The notes under the pieces: generated by a model
The model's input: only the letters and a program-made list of their open reading frames with translations
What the model was told of the DNA's origin: nothing
Databases searched by the model: none
NCBI GenBank assembly: GCA_902729315.2
Contig: LR746281.1
Span: 3,966,501 to 4,030,500 of the forward strand
Direction: 5' to 3'
DNA from: Spirodela intermedia
Lineage: Eukaryota; Streptophyta; Magnoliopsida; Alismatales; Araceae
DNA length: 64,000 bases
Position numbers and translations under genes: made by a program
Part shown: one piece after another, positions 14,601-26,260 of the stretch
Layout: the number at the start of each line of letters is the position of its first letter
How positions within the stretch are numbered: the first letter of the stretch is position 1

Positions 14601-14900
14601 AAGTCGGTTACGACGAGTCGTCACCCAGATGATACTAACGCCGGTTTCCGATGTAGTAATTAGTGATTTAGCATGATCTGTATAAGGTGAAAGTTCTCAC
14701 AACTGCCCATTAAGCACCTCTATTATTCAAATCTCTCTTATGGAGATGCCTTAGAACCAGTTACCCTTTTATCTCAGTTTTCTGTGGACGCTCTCGTGAA
14801 TTTTTCTACGGAGCAAATCATTGCCAAAAAAAGCAACTGACGCGCCAACAGACACAGAAGGCGTAGAAAACGAAGCACCATTAATCTGCTGCTGGTCGCA
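11627..14900. other. AT-rich spacer with no recognised gene
   Basis: I read both strands and saw only short open frames (for example 12814-13020) with no family resemblance. A homopyrimidine/A-rich stretch occurs near 13995. It may hold old retrotransposon LTR debris, but I could not pair repeats or find a primer-binding site here. Confidence 0.5.
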
Positions 14901-16391
14901 CTGACTTAACGATACTTGTTGACGCCGCCATCAAGAGTTGCGGGTGATGCTATTCCGTAACTACCGGGGCAGCAGCTGTTGGAGCTGGAACCCAAGCTGA
15001 GGAAGACTCGGGCCCAGATCGATTAGAAGCGAGCCATCAAAGAAGACGGTTTTACAATTCTTGTGCAAGGGATTGGCGGAGGAGACACGCGCAGAACTTT
15101 CTCGTCGCATCCGCCGCCGGCGGGCTGCGGTGAGCCGGAAGGCAAGAGAATAATACGGAGGGGCATAAAGGGCTGGCGCACGAAGGCACTGGCCATGTGA
15201 GGGAGGAGGAGAAGTTTTGGGAAGAGGACGCGCCGGCGGCAGGTGGTGTCCGTAGTATTGGCGGCTGCGGGGCCGGCGTAGCGGGGGGGTTGGCGCGCTC
15301 GTGTGCGTCACCTGTTGTCTTCTGCTCGCGGGGGCCCACTGCTCGTCTCCATAGGTACCCATTGTCGCGTCCACCGGTGCTCGTCCTTATTCTCGCTCTA
15401 GCCTCCCGATCACGTATGATATTGTCCAAAGAATGTTACCTCATTCGAGGACAGACGTAAAGACGAATCTCCAATTATCCTCCCCTTCATCATCTCCCCC
15501 ATCCGGCTCTTATCGTCTCTCTCTCTCTGTCTCGCTCTTATAGCTCTCTCTCTCTCTCCTGCCCTCCCTCTCGCGTGAAGACAGAAGCACAAACAAACAA
15601 GACCCCCCCGGGCAGAGCTATTGGTGCAGCTGCCCATACACTTGCAGAGACGATCCAAAGGGAGATTTGGAAGAAGAATCCTGGGCCTCGCCCCCACCCG
15701 AAAAGCCGAGCGGCAGGTTCCGCCAAATGAAATCTCAAGAATAGAAATATATGGTCAAGCGTGTCTACGTACAGGAGAGAGGGAGGAAGACAGGGAGAGC
15801 TAGAGAGAGAGCGAGATAGAGAGAGAGAGAGAGGGGGAGGGAGGGAGGGAGGATGGGATTCCATGGAATTTGATGAGGTACACCTGTAAATTTCATTTAG
15901 GTTCGTTTGTCCCACACGTAGCTTGTCCCATGCCGGGGTTTGGAGTGACGTGGGAGGAGATCTTCCCAACTCATCCACTTGATACCGCCGCAGTTATTCC
16001 CTTTCGATTGTTAGCTTGTCGTTGTTCGTGTTCTGAGGATATCTCTCTTATTTTCGACGTGGCGGAATTACCTAGGCGACTGCCATTGTCAAGCATCAGC
16101 AGTATCCGCACTCGCGGTAGAAATCCCCCCCCCCTCCTCTTCTCACCCACTAAAGCCACGCAGATACAAGAAGAAAGAGAAGGCCTGGAAGATGGGGTGC
16201 CCTCTTTCTCTAATCTCTTACTCTCCTGCCCCTCCTTTTATCTGCTCTTGGGTTTTGGCCGGCTCGTCTCTTTGTCGTCCCCCTACGAGTGGCGGCAAGC
16301 TGCGAATTTCGGTGGAAATAATGCCAAGGAGACGAGGAAAGCAGGAGACTTGAAACTTAAAAACCCGGTGGAATTTTACACAGATGTCCGT
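14900..16391. other. GC-rich island downstream of GA20ox A, no gene assigned
   Basis: Composition jumps to GC-rich at about 14.9 kb and stays so through GA20ox A. Several long open frames overlap on both strands (e.g. 15538-15978 -, 15870-16415 +). They look like GC-bias artefacts: low complexity, many non-ATG starts and no recognisable domains. It contains the 3' flank of GA20ox A and two facing CT/GA tracts (15514-15574 and 15775-15853). A promoter or non-coding transcript is possible. Confidence 0.45.
15514..15853. repeat. Imperfect inverted repeat of CT-rich and GA-rich tracts
   Basis: The pyrimidine tract 15514-15574 and the purine tract 15775-15853 are imperfect reverse complements (shared core GAGCGAGAyAGAGAGAGAGA; both also carry a GCTATAA/GCTAGAG-like step and a GGGAGG run). 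A loop of about 200 bp separates them. They could pair as a hairpin in RNA, or act as two GAGA-type sites. Confidence 0.55.
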
Positions 16392-17868
16392 TCAGCCGGC
16401 GCTCGCGCTCTCTGACGGCGGTGGCGGCGGCGGCGGCGGCCCAGTGAGGAGCCACTTGGTGAAGACGTCGAGGGTGTTCATATCCGCGCGGTAGCACCTC
16501 TGCGTGAACTCCAGCAGCGTCGACCATGTGAAGTCCGGGTACCTTCTGGGATGCTCACCGTCCACGAGCTCCGGCGGCGGCCGCACCACCTTGTTCATCC
16601 CCGGTGAGAGGAAGAAGGCCAAGGACTTGCGCGGCGTGTTGCTGTTCACCACCGCCCTGTGCAGGCAGCTCTTGTACCTCCCGTTCGACAGCGCCTGCCA
16701 AGCGCAAACCAGGAGAATTAGCTCGCCATGCGGAATGGGGGGAGAACAACAGGGGAAGAGGAAGAGCAGGGAGGGAGGTTACTGTGAAGGTATCGCCGAT
16801 GTTGATGACGAAGGCGCGGGGATTGGGGCGGACGGAGCGCCAGCGGCCCTCGGAGAAGACCTGAAGGCCGTTGACGTCGTCCTGGTGGAGGATGGTGAGG
16901 GAGGTGGGGTCGCAGTGGGGGCCTGTTCCGAGCGTGAGATGGGGGTTCTGGCAGGGGGGGTAGTAATTCAGCCGCATGATGGAGTCGTGCTCCTCGAACA
17001 GGTCCCGGAAGGCGGCCTTCTCCAGGCCCAGGCTCACTGCCAGCAGCTCCATTATCGCCAGCGAGAGCTCCCCCATCGCCTCGCAGTACTCCTGGTACAG
17101 CTCCCTGCCGAGAAATGGAGAGCAGTGAATTAGTGAGAGACTGAGTGCGCAGATGGATGCCCTCCTCCTCCCTCATCCCCCTCAGGGCCAAGAACGGCCC
17201 TGTCCTTCATTGTCCACTAACCCGTCGCGCAGGAAGGCCGGACCCAGCGTCTCGAGGAAGTAGGCGAGCACATTGCCGCCGTCGCTGTCGGAAGAAGGGG
17301 AAGAAGGAGAATACCGGAAGGAGAGGGTCTCCTTCCACGGGAGCTTGGACGTGAAGCGGCCGGTGAAGCTGCTGGCGTAGCCGCAGCTCTCCCCGCGCTT
17401 CCTCTGCGCCCGCTGCTTCTCCTCGAGGGGCATCTGGAAGAAGCCCATCACGCGGCGGTGGGCATCCGCCAGGAGCCCCGGGTCGACACCATGGTTCACG
17501 ACCTGGAAGAACCCGTGCCTCTCGCAGGCCTCCCTCACCAAGCTTGCGACTTTCATGGCCGGGCCCGCCGACGGGTCCCCCCTCCCTCTCCTCTCCTCCA
17601 TGAACTCTCCCAGGTCGATGACGGGGAGCGCGAGAACCTCGGAGGCGGCGTCCGGCCCTGGCTTCTCCTCGTCGGGCCACACGTACTGCGGCGGGATCTC
17701 GCACCGGTGCTGCAGAACAGCGGCGTCAAACACCAGCGGGCTGGAACAGGGCATCGGCGGCCGCCGCTGCTGCGCGCCGTCGCCGCCGGCGAGTGCGCTC
17801 GGATTGGCGTCGCCCGGCATCATCTCCGCCTTGCGGGTGGCTGCTTGGCCGGCGACGGGCAGGACCAT
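16392..17868 (-). CDS. GA20ox: Gibberellin 20-oxidase A
   Basis: Exons on the minus strand: 17868-17222, 17104-16783, 16694-16392 (TGA); 423 residues. The start is the ATG at 17868 ([10 protein letters not shown]); the frame extends upstream to a TTG at 17883, which I do not accept. Family knowledge: a cytosolic 2-oxoglutarate/Fe(II) dioxygenase that oxidises C-20 of GA12/GA53 through to GA9/GA20, the flux-controlling step of gibberellin synthesis. Seen: the [13 protein letters not shown]-domain, the GA20ox hallmark [16 protein letters not shown], iron ligands H279-C-D281 and H335 (CLHRAV), and the 2-oxoglutarate R345-x-S347 (PRKSLAFF). The tail ends in eight prolines. Introns of 117 and 88 bp sit at the same places as in GA20ox B, and exon 2 is 322 nt in both. 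Coding DNA is very GC-rich. All catalytic residues are present. Confidence 0.95.
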
Positions 17869-18038
17869 CGACGCTATGCCCAAGTTCTTGGGCTATGGAA
17901 GAGAGGGAATGCAGAGCTGCTGCAGTGGATGATGGAATTGGAGAACGAACAAAGTGGCCCGAGAGGTCGAGAGAGCTCTCCTCTTCTCTCCTACGAGAGG
18001 TGAGAGGCTGCGACCCCAAGCCGCCGGTGGAGTCTCTG

Positions 18039-18044
18039 TTTATA
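18039..18044 (-). promoter_or_regulatory. Candidate TATA box of GA20ox A
   Basis: Minus-strand TATAAA inside ATATGATATAAACAGAG, about 170 bp upstream of the ATG. It sits at the edge where GC-rich DNA gives way to a poly-G run (18063-18076). Position fits a TATA box plus a leader of about 140 nt. Confidence 0.45.
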
Positions 18045-18062
18045 TCATATATCGGGTATCTC

Positions 18063-18076
18063 GGGGGGGGGGGGGG
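18063..18076. repeat. Poly-G run
   Basis: Fourteen consecutive G on the + strand, just upstream of the candidate TATA box of GA20ox A. Its length is likely unstable in sequencing. Confidence 0.9.
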
Positions 18077-18299
18077 AGCATGCCATCAAGAGCGGGAAGA
18101 CCGACCACCACGCTCGGGCCGCCCTTAACGACGAAAACCCTCCACCGAGTTCGTGACTCACCAGCCTATCCAGAAGACGACAACTGTCCTTCCCTCCGGC
18201 GTTCTGCGAAAGCGAGTCCCTCGTCCGGGTCTGCCGCTCTCGCCGAAGTGCGCCGACACCAAACGAAACGGTCTCTTTCAGGTTCTGGAACCTTATAAT

Positions 18300-20876
18300 C
18301 ATTAAAATCTGATATTTTATTAATAACTCTACACACCCGATAGCTGTGCGAAGGATTTCCACCCTGCCGAGCAATCATCCTCGAGATAGGGCTTCAACTA
18401 CTTTACCTATACAGCATTTCGCTCTGGAAAATCCAACTGTTGTAATTGTACCATAGCCGCTTAGGTACCTGATTTTCATATTTACTACTAATTATATTAT
18501 AATCAGTTTTTGGCTAACTTATAAAATAAGAAAAAGCTTTGTTTCCTCAATTTTTAGATTAAAGAATGAAAACAATGTTTTGAATAGGCTTAATGCTCTT
18601 CTTGAAAATCAGGTTTTATGTAGTATAAAATACATATAACCCTAACGCCAGATGTTTTCGTCTAAACTGTAATCTGCATGCCTTTCATCTCCCACAGATT
18701 TTTGATTTTGCAACAGTACTTGCAGTGGAGAGATCCCCATGACACTGGAACTCTCATTTCACCATACCACATTCAGCCGAACCTCTCTTTAGTTTTTAGG
18801 TGCCAATCATCTGTCACTACCCTTTGAGAAATAGCAACTTTGTTGTTAAGTAAATAGCATATATATCAAGGAAAAAAAGTTCTAATTCTTTTATTGCTAA
18901 CTAAGAAGGCTAGACAAACCTAAATAGCTCGAAAAAGACCTTCAAGAATTATTAAATATAATTCGTTTTTCAAGAATGACCGTGTGCTGTATAATGAAAC
19001 ACTTGGCCAATCAGACAATGTTTCCTACATCCACCTTATCAAACCTCTAAGAAGTAAACAGCGAAGGGAGACAAAAAAGAAAAAAAAATGTTTTTAATGA
19101 TACTCCTATCTTAATATCTTTGTATTTCTCAAGGAGCCCCCACTCAGCTGAATGTTTTCAACTCTTTTGAGCAACTCATCAAGTGCTGCCAAAATTTCAG
19201 CCCCCTCTCACAACAATTTCAGATTGACTGAAACTGCCCATTCAAGTTTTTGCATTTTCTATTGAACTTGAATTATGAAATTAATTTGAAAATAAATTGC
19301 AAACTGTACATCCGACAAGGGATTTAGTATGTTTACTATCAAGTGGACTTCAACATTTTGTGTATACACTAGAATGGTTTCAGCATTATAAGAAATTCCT
19401 CGTTGAATTAAATCAATAATTTTGACCACACCTAATTAGAGAATCAATGTTGATTGTATTATTTTTGTCTGTTCCTTTGACTCCAAGATATTTTGCAGTG
19501 ATACTTCTTGTTAGTGGGAGGTATACCACGGAATGAATGGCTTATCATGTGAAGACTTTAATTCAAAACTTTTTATCCAAAGCTGATATTTGGTCACCAT
19601 CAGAGTCATGTCCTTGTCAGAAATAGTCCATCGTGTCCCAATGTGTGAGAAGTAGTTGTCTTTGTAATTCTTCAATTGACAACATATCAATGCCTCTTTA
19701 GTTCTACTTCAAAAAGCAATAAAAACTATAGTTGCATATGTGAAATCTAATGTCGAACAGTATCCCACTCAGCTTGTATATGGCACATGAAATTATATAA
19801 CAAACAAAACACTTTTGTTGGTGTCATGCACTTAGCATGGTTGTAAAGTTATATTTAGTTTTGAAAAAAATTAAAAAAGTTGTAATGAAATTTTGATGAA
19901 GGTGAAGAGGAGAAAATCATTGGTGCACAAGCTTAACGTTTTGCTTGTGTAGATATGGTGTTAGGGTATCATGCTATGATACTTACTTGTAAAAACATGA
20001 CTTCCTCTAAATGGAGTTTTTGAATTATGACTTTTGTATAAAAAACCAACTACTAATGGTGTTAGGGTATCATGACGTCTTATAAATAAACTATTCTATT
20101 TAACCTTTTGAATTTTTCAAGGTACTAATGATGATCAAAACACCTTTTCCTTAGATGAATAAATGGCATGTAATATTTATAAATATTTGAATAAAAATAA
20201 CCAAACGTTCCTTCCACAAAAAATGTTTCATAAAAATGAAACCAAAAGGGCAAACATTGATTCCCAAATGCAATACAACTAAATATGTAGAAAGCATAAT
20301 ATTATGTAAAAGAAAATTGTTCCAAACATTTTCTCATACGTGGTATACAACACATGAAGTGATTATGCTACAACTTCCTTGTTAAAGAAGACAAAATAAA
20401 ATATGTCTAGTGTACAACTTGAGGGGTGAATTGTGAAGTCAAAATGATGTTTACCCTTCAGAAAGCATTCGAGAAACTTTTAATACATAAAACTTCTTGT
20501 TGGCTTTAGGATCCCATGTTCTTATGACGTCTTTATATTTTTAAAAATTAATAAATTTCTTAATTTTATAATTCGGAACCTAAATGAGCTTAATGGTTAT
20601 TATTGAAGAAAGTGTGAATATTGAGAAAATTGAGATCAAGGGTAAAAGTGTCATTATACATTACAAGCTAAATTGAATTTTCTCTTCAACCTAGAAAATG
20701 ACTGAACTGGCTGCATATGCTCCAGAATGTATTTACTGAGCAACCTAGTCTACTATGATCTACCTAGTCTAAAATGAAAAATCCAGAAAAGCAATGACAA
20801 TATAAGGAGAACTCTCTTAAACTAAAATGAGCAAGGAAGAGTAATTGAATCCTGATCAAGTGTGAAATATCAAAGA
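18300..20876. other. AT-rich spacer, unassigned
   Basis: No intact frame of interest. Around 19.3-19.8 kb the minus strand gives short, interrupted protein-like stretches that I could not match to a family. They may be transposon debris. Confidence 0.4.
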
Positions 20877-21220
20877 GTAATGAGGGAACAAGGCGCATCC
20901 TTGATAAAAAAATTCTTATATATTAAGTCATAGGAATTAAGCATCTAAAAAGTTTGAAGCATAAATGAAAAGAATGGTAACTCATTAGATTTATTAAGGT
21001 GTATGGTTAGTACTTGAGATGATCTAGAGGTTCAATCTAGAGGAATTTAGCTTATGTTAAATTCATTGGTCCCCTAGAGTTGTGAACTTAAAACAGAAGA
21101 GTGGGTTCCCCTCTACTTTGACCATCTAGTGCCACGAATCTCAAAAAAATAATTTAGGCAAAATTCTGAGGTTATTGGAGAAATTAAATCTAGCAAAGAC
21201 CAGTGAAGCTTGAATTTAGT
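20877..21220 (+). repeat. Diverged direct repeat, copy 1
   Basis: This matches 25905-26260 in the same orientation at roughly 65-75% over several blocks. Examples: AGGAATTAAGCATCTAAAA vs AGGAATCAAGCCTCTAAAA, AAATGAAAAGAATGGTAACT vs AAATGAAAATAATGGTAACT, GTGTATGGTTAGTACT vs GTGTACGGTTAATACT. The spacing of about 5.0 kb and the coding relics between suggest the terminal or tandem repeats of an old element. Ends are not defined. Confidence 0.6.
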
Positions 21221-22694
21221 CTTAGATGGTAGAGAATTTGGAAGAGCTCAAGGACATGGTTCTTAGATGGTGTAGGTGTGGTAGATTAAACTATTATAAG
21301 AGAATTGTGTGAGAAAAAATCTTTGACCAGGCTTCGTTATCTAAATAATAAAAATATTAGAGCTAAAACTAGAGTGTCTCCACCCATCTTCCTAACTTGT
21401 CATATCAAAGAAATTCTAATTGAACCAAAGCTAACCTGAATCCATACAAAGTAGTTATCTTTGAAGATGTAGACCTCCATAACTATTACTTTGAGGTCAA
21501 ACTTAGAGGGATGCTCTATTATTGACCTTCTTTATTATACATATTGGGGAACAAGGATCAGAATTGCACATATTGAGCTCCCTTAGTAGATCTCTAATTA
21601 TGTATATTTTTGGAGCATTCAATGCATCATGTTTTAATGAAGAATAACTAATATAATATTAATTAAAAGGATTAAATTATAGCTTACTCTAACTATGTAT
21701 GATATGATAATAAATATGTAAGTAATTATATACAATTCCATACAATAATTTAGATGATAATTCAGCTATAAGTTTGTTCAGATGATAATTCATTGAACAA
21801 TTTAAATCAGCAAGCTAAATTCAAAAGATTGATTCATTTCATGATATGAAATGATCATATTATATGTTTATTGTGAAAATCATAATATTAACATAATATG
21901 CTATCATGAAAAATAATAGTAAGCACATTGGAATGAAAAAGATATTGAGAAGTAAAATATGCATATGAAGGCCTAGTCACTTTTGAAATTAGATCATTAC
22001 ATTCGAATGATTTGATTATCAACTTATTCAATTTTGTTCAAATTGTCTACTTAGTCGAACATAAATTTTTCAAAATCAGATATATCATAAAATATTTTCT
22101 TAGCATTTTGAATTGTGAAAACTACAGTTTTGATTTAGATATATTTTGATTGGTAAGTCATAGTCTGAATGAGATATATGTTATCAATTTTATGCCAAAA
22201 TTATCAGATCCTTGTTGTAGTAGTTTACCTAAAATCGACACAAATCAAATAGGAACATTTGAGTACTAACAGATTGTGTATAAATTAATTTGACCTAAAA
22301 ATATCTGAGTTCCTTTCAAGCAAAACTTTAAGAAATTTTCAGATAAATCACTTTCTACATTGTTTGTGCTTTTGGTGGTCCAACAAGGAAACTTCATAAC
22401 ATTTTTTTCTCACATTTGTAAAAATTTTTCCTGTCCTTTTAAGTCATAAGAACTGTAAGATAGTCCTGTATCTCCACAGAAACATTCCAAAACATTAAAC
22501 TTACCAACTATGACATGAGAAGAACAAAAGGTCAAAATCCCTCCTTTGAGTTAAAAATTTATGATCCTTGAACTTCAAATATTGTAGTTTACAAGTCCAA
22601 TTCTCATTTAGAGTGATTCAAATCAGTTCTCATGGTCAAACTCCTTTGACTCTCTCAAACATTAGAGCTTGAATAAAAGACATGAATTTATCCT

Positions 22695-22965
22695 TCTTCT
22701 ACTTCTGAGTGTGAGAGTCACGTCTCTATCAGTAGAAGTCAGTCTTCTAATGATTGTTATGAATTTGATTTAAATTATCCCACAGCTCCTAATGTTAAAG
22801 ATCCTACATCTTTAGACTTTAATGCTCCAACTGATTCCAGTCCTTGTACTAAGTTCCATCAAATTTTTGAGAATGGCAAAAACATTTCTACCAGAATTTT
22901 CAGTCATAAATTTGTTGAGACCATTGATAAAAATATCTCTGATTTTCTCGAAAGAGTTTGTTGAA
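22695..22965 (+). pseudogene. Coding relic of an unidentified element
   Basis: An open stretch of about 90 codons without a good start ends at a TGA at about 22961. The composition is protein-like (Ser/Asn/Asp-rich, with segments such as FDLNYPTAPNV and KFHQIFENGKN), unlike the surrounding AT-rich noise. It lies downstream of direct-repeat copy 1. I do not recognise the family; a retroelement gag-like or viral-like structural protein is one possibility, unproven. Confidence 0.35.
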
Positions 22966-25079
22966 TGGAACTAGTTTGAACCCTAGTAAAGATATACCCT
23001 ATGCTAGTGAGGCACTTTTATTCAAAAAACCTTTCCTAGATTCATCCTTGCCATTGCACTCAAAAGAAAGCTAATTTGTCTCACAACCAGGGGCCTTTAT
23101 CACATTTTAAATTTTCCTATACAAACGATGATAGATGTTAGATCCCTAGAGGAACCAGATGGATGAACCAATAGGAAGGGGGGGTGTTGAATTGATTCTT
23201 CTTTGCTCAGCTCTTGGTTTCTGATATTTTGATGACTCCTATCAAAGCTGGTGTGTCACGATTTTAAATACATTCTTCCATTCTTTCTTCTAGGTTATTG
23301 ACTTTAGATGAAAACACAATAAGCTCACAAAGTATTTACAATACATGCGCAAATGTTACCAAGCTAGGCATTTAGCACACTTCTTGTAGGCTTTTGATCC
23401 TTTGATTTTGTTACTGGAGAAGCTTTGGCCTCAGAGACAATGAAGACTTGAGCAGAAGCTCTTTGGTGCTATTTTTTAAGCTCAACAATGCATGTCATGT
23501 ATGACATTTAGACTCCTTGGAGGAAAGTATTAGGTATGATTCTATTTTTTTGCATTTATTCAGGATTTTTGTAATATTGTTTCTCCCTCTAACCCTCTCC
23601 TCCGGTGTAGATGGAACCCACCCTCCATTTTAAGATGCTTAATGGGCCGTCCTACATGTGGGGGGCGTATTGGACTGTCCAACTGTCACATTGCAATGGT
23701 TGCCTTTGCCTGAAATTCAAATCCTAAACTACGCACAAATATTTTAAAATTCATAATAAATCAAATTATCCGAATTTTGGTTTTTGATTGGTGCGTTGGA
23801 TTCCTGTTTGATTTAGCTTTTAATGCATCACTATTTTACCACTGTAAAACATATTAATCATATGGGTTTAGAAGTCTGAACCATTTTTCCCTTGGGAGCA
23901 ATTCTTAAATTACGAGTATTGTAAAATTCATAACAAATATAAATCTTTGACTTTGGGTCTTTTGTTTTTCTCATTGAGTCCATATTTAAAAATGTGTTTC
24001 TCATAAATGGTCATATGACTATATATGGGTCACCAATTTTGTTGCACTCCTTTTTTATGCATAATACTTGACCATATTACCCCTAAGGGAACTAAGCAAT
24101 AATTTCAAATTTTGTTGCACTTCTGCCTTAGATCGCTCATCCCTCATTCACCAGTCAAGATCCAATTCAAGCAACCTTCTAAAAATATCCTGACCCTTCT
24201 TCCTCACATAAACACTACCCTGTATACTTTTTGAAGACAAGCTTGATTTAGCACTCTCAAAGTGAAGAACTTGGACTCCACTCCCAAAGATCATAGTACA
24301 TTCCACGAACGAGGCCTCATGATAGTTGTGGCCTTGGAGCTGATGCTTGAGAAAGAACGGAAGAAGGAAAACATTGGAGAAATGCATCACGAAGACTAAG
24401 GACCAAGGTGACAGTAAATCCAGAGCATCTTTTACTTCATCCACCCTTGCTTATGTTAACAAAAGGGAGAGAAAATGGAAGAAGAATATTAAAGTGAGGA
24501 AGAAAACGTTGAAAACAAAGAAACAATTAGTAGAGATTAAAGTGAGGAAGATGGTGAACATAAACGGAGAACTATAAAAAGGGAAGTATTAAAAACGAGG
24601 GAATTGAAAAATAATGTGCTCTATTTTGTCAACGATTTCTTAAAATATATTCTGAAGTATGAATGTTGCCGAATGCTGAATATCTCTAAAGTTATGGAAT
24701 TACTAAATGTTTTGAATTTATGGCATTTCAGAACGCTTATCCTTCATAAACGATAGAGAACCTGTCCCGAATATCTTCAGCTGTATCACAGCTTGAGACA
24801 CAGTTCTCTTTCAAAAAGTAGTTTCTGGTTTTTCTATGATCGAATGTCCTAAACGATCCTTAACTCTGATATGCTGGCTAAATAGTAGGAACATAGCCAT
24901 TTAAATCACATGATAAACTACTTGTATATTTAGTGGGAGAAATAAACATTCAAGAGGAATAAACCATCGAATTCCAGGTGAGGATTTGCACAAAAAAGTG
25001 TCAAACACAGAAGGGAAACTCTTGGTTAATTAAGACGTATTCCATTTATAAAAAGTAAGGTCAAAACAATATCATCTTT

Positions 25080-25760
25080 CAGGTGAGGATTATGATCTGA
25101 AAATTCAAAAAGATGACACTGAAAATGCGACCATAGGTTCAGTCCAAATTGAGTTACAGATTACTGAATTCCTTTTGTTCACTGAAAAACTAAAACCAAC
25201 TGATGCCTGAAAACTAGTTATACACTCTGAGAAGATCGGTCTACCTTTGAAATTGAAAGGTTTGATAAATTCATTGAAATCAAACACTTTGATACGAGAA
25301 ATTATCATTTGACTGGAAAATGGTACAAAGAGATTGACATCAGAAATATATTTAGTGGACTGATAACCGGTTTGAAAATTTCTGAACTTACTTCAGTCCA
25401 CACAAAATATGAAACAGATTTGAGCTCCAGGATTAAACCTATCGATTGATTAGTTTATCAACTCAGAAGTTTTTCTCTCCGTCTCTTAAACAATATCTTT
25501 GTCCGGAACTTCAGATGTTCTGACTATCAGAAAATAAATATAGCTCTCCCATCTTTCAATAGTTTGATTCTGAATTTAATCATGAAACTTTGTTTCAAAT
25601 ATCCTGAAATCAAAAACTTAGAACATAGTTTCATAAATTTTCAAAAAAAATTTTCAAACTATAAACATGAAATTAACCATCGGTGCATTCTGCTTCCACG
25701 GAAGGACGAGTTTTGTATGCCCTCATTAGGGTATCAACAGAGAGAGAAGGCTGCTATAGG
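25080..25760 (+). pseudogene. Second coding relic of the same unidentified element
   Basis: A first frame at about 25083-25206 (starts GEDYDLKIQKDD) is broken. After a shift, another frame runs from about 25235 to 25779 with a single internal TGA near 25447. Segments include FEIERFDKFIEIKHFD, KWYKEIDIRNIFSGL and NHRCILLPRK. It ends just before direct-repeat copy 2. The long semi-open frame shows it once coded. I could not assign a domain; an LTR retroelement or an endogenous pararetrovirus-like insert are both conceivable. Confidence 0.4.
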
Positions 25761-25904
25761 CACAGGAAAAAAATTCTAAAAATTAATTCACCACTAGGTA
25801 GTGCTGCTTGCATGAAAAGACGAAGTTTTGATGGCTAAACAGCTGTTTAAATATCACGAAAAATGAAGAAAAATCAGTTGATATAGAAGAAACACTCTCC
25901 TCAC

Positions 25905-26260
25905 CATGCCAATGAGGAACAAACAAAAAATCAAGATTAAGGGCAAAAGTCATATCCTAGATCAGAGGGTTATAAAAGAAATAGTGAAAGGAATCAAGCC
26001 TCTAAAACACTTAGAGCTTAAATGAAAATAATGGTAACTATCTAGTGTACGGTTAATACTCAGGGTGATATAGTGTATGAAGCTAGCGATCATTATCTTT
26101 TGCTAATCGCATTGGCCTCCTACATCTGTGAATCCAAAAAAGTGTACTGAGTTCCCTATATGTTTGGCCCACTAAACTCATGAATATGAAAGAGAATTTC
26201 ACCTTGTTGGATGCAAGTGTTAAATCAGGTGAAGGTGACCAAACTTGCAATTAAAACGGG
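25905..26260 (+). repeat. Diverged direct repeat, copy 2
   Basis: Partner of 20877-21220, same orientation. It is followed at 26390-26411 by a CT tract and pyrimidine-rich DNA. Confidence 0.6.

Noticed and set aside
15870-16415. 181-codon + strand open frame and overlapping frames at 14961-15978
   Set aside because: GC-rich or low-complexity DNA open in several frames at once. Several have GTG starts, none has a recognisable domain, and one runs into the GA20ox A 3' end.
16504-17133. 209-codon + strand frame and other + frames at 17458-18128
   Set aside because: Antisense shadows of the GC-rich GA20ox A exons.
17866-17883. In-frame upstream start for GA20ox A giving MGIASMVLP
   Set aside because: The codon at 17883 is TTG, not ATG. 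The first real ATG in the frame is at 17868.
24148-24444. 98-codon minus-strand frame
   Set aside because: It begins with GTG and has no domain or homologue that I recognise.
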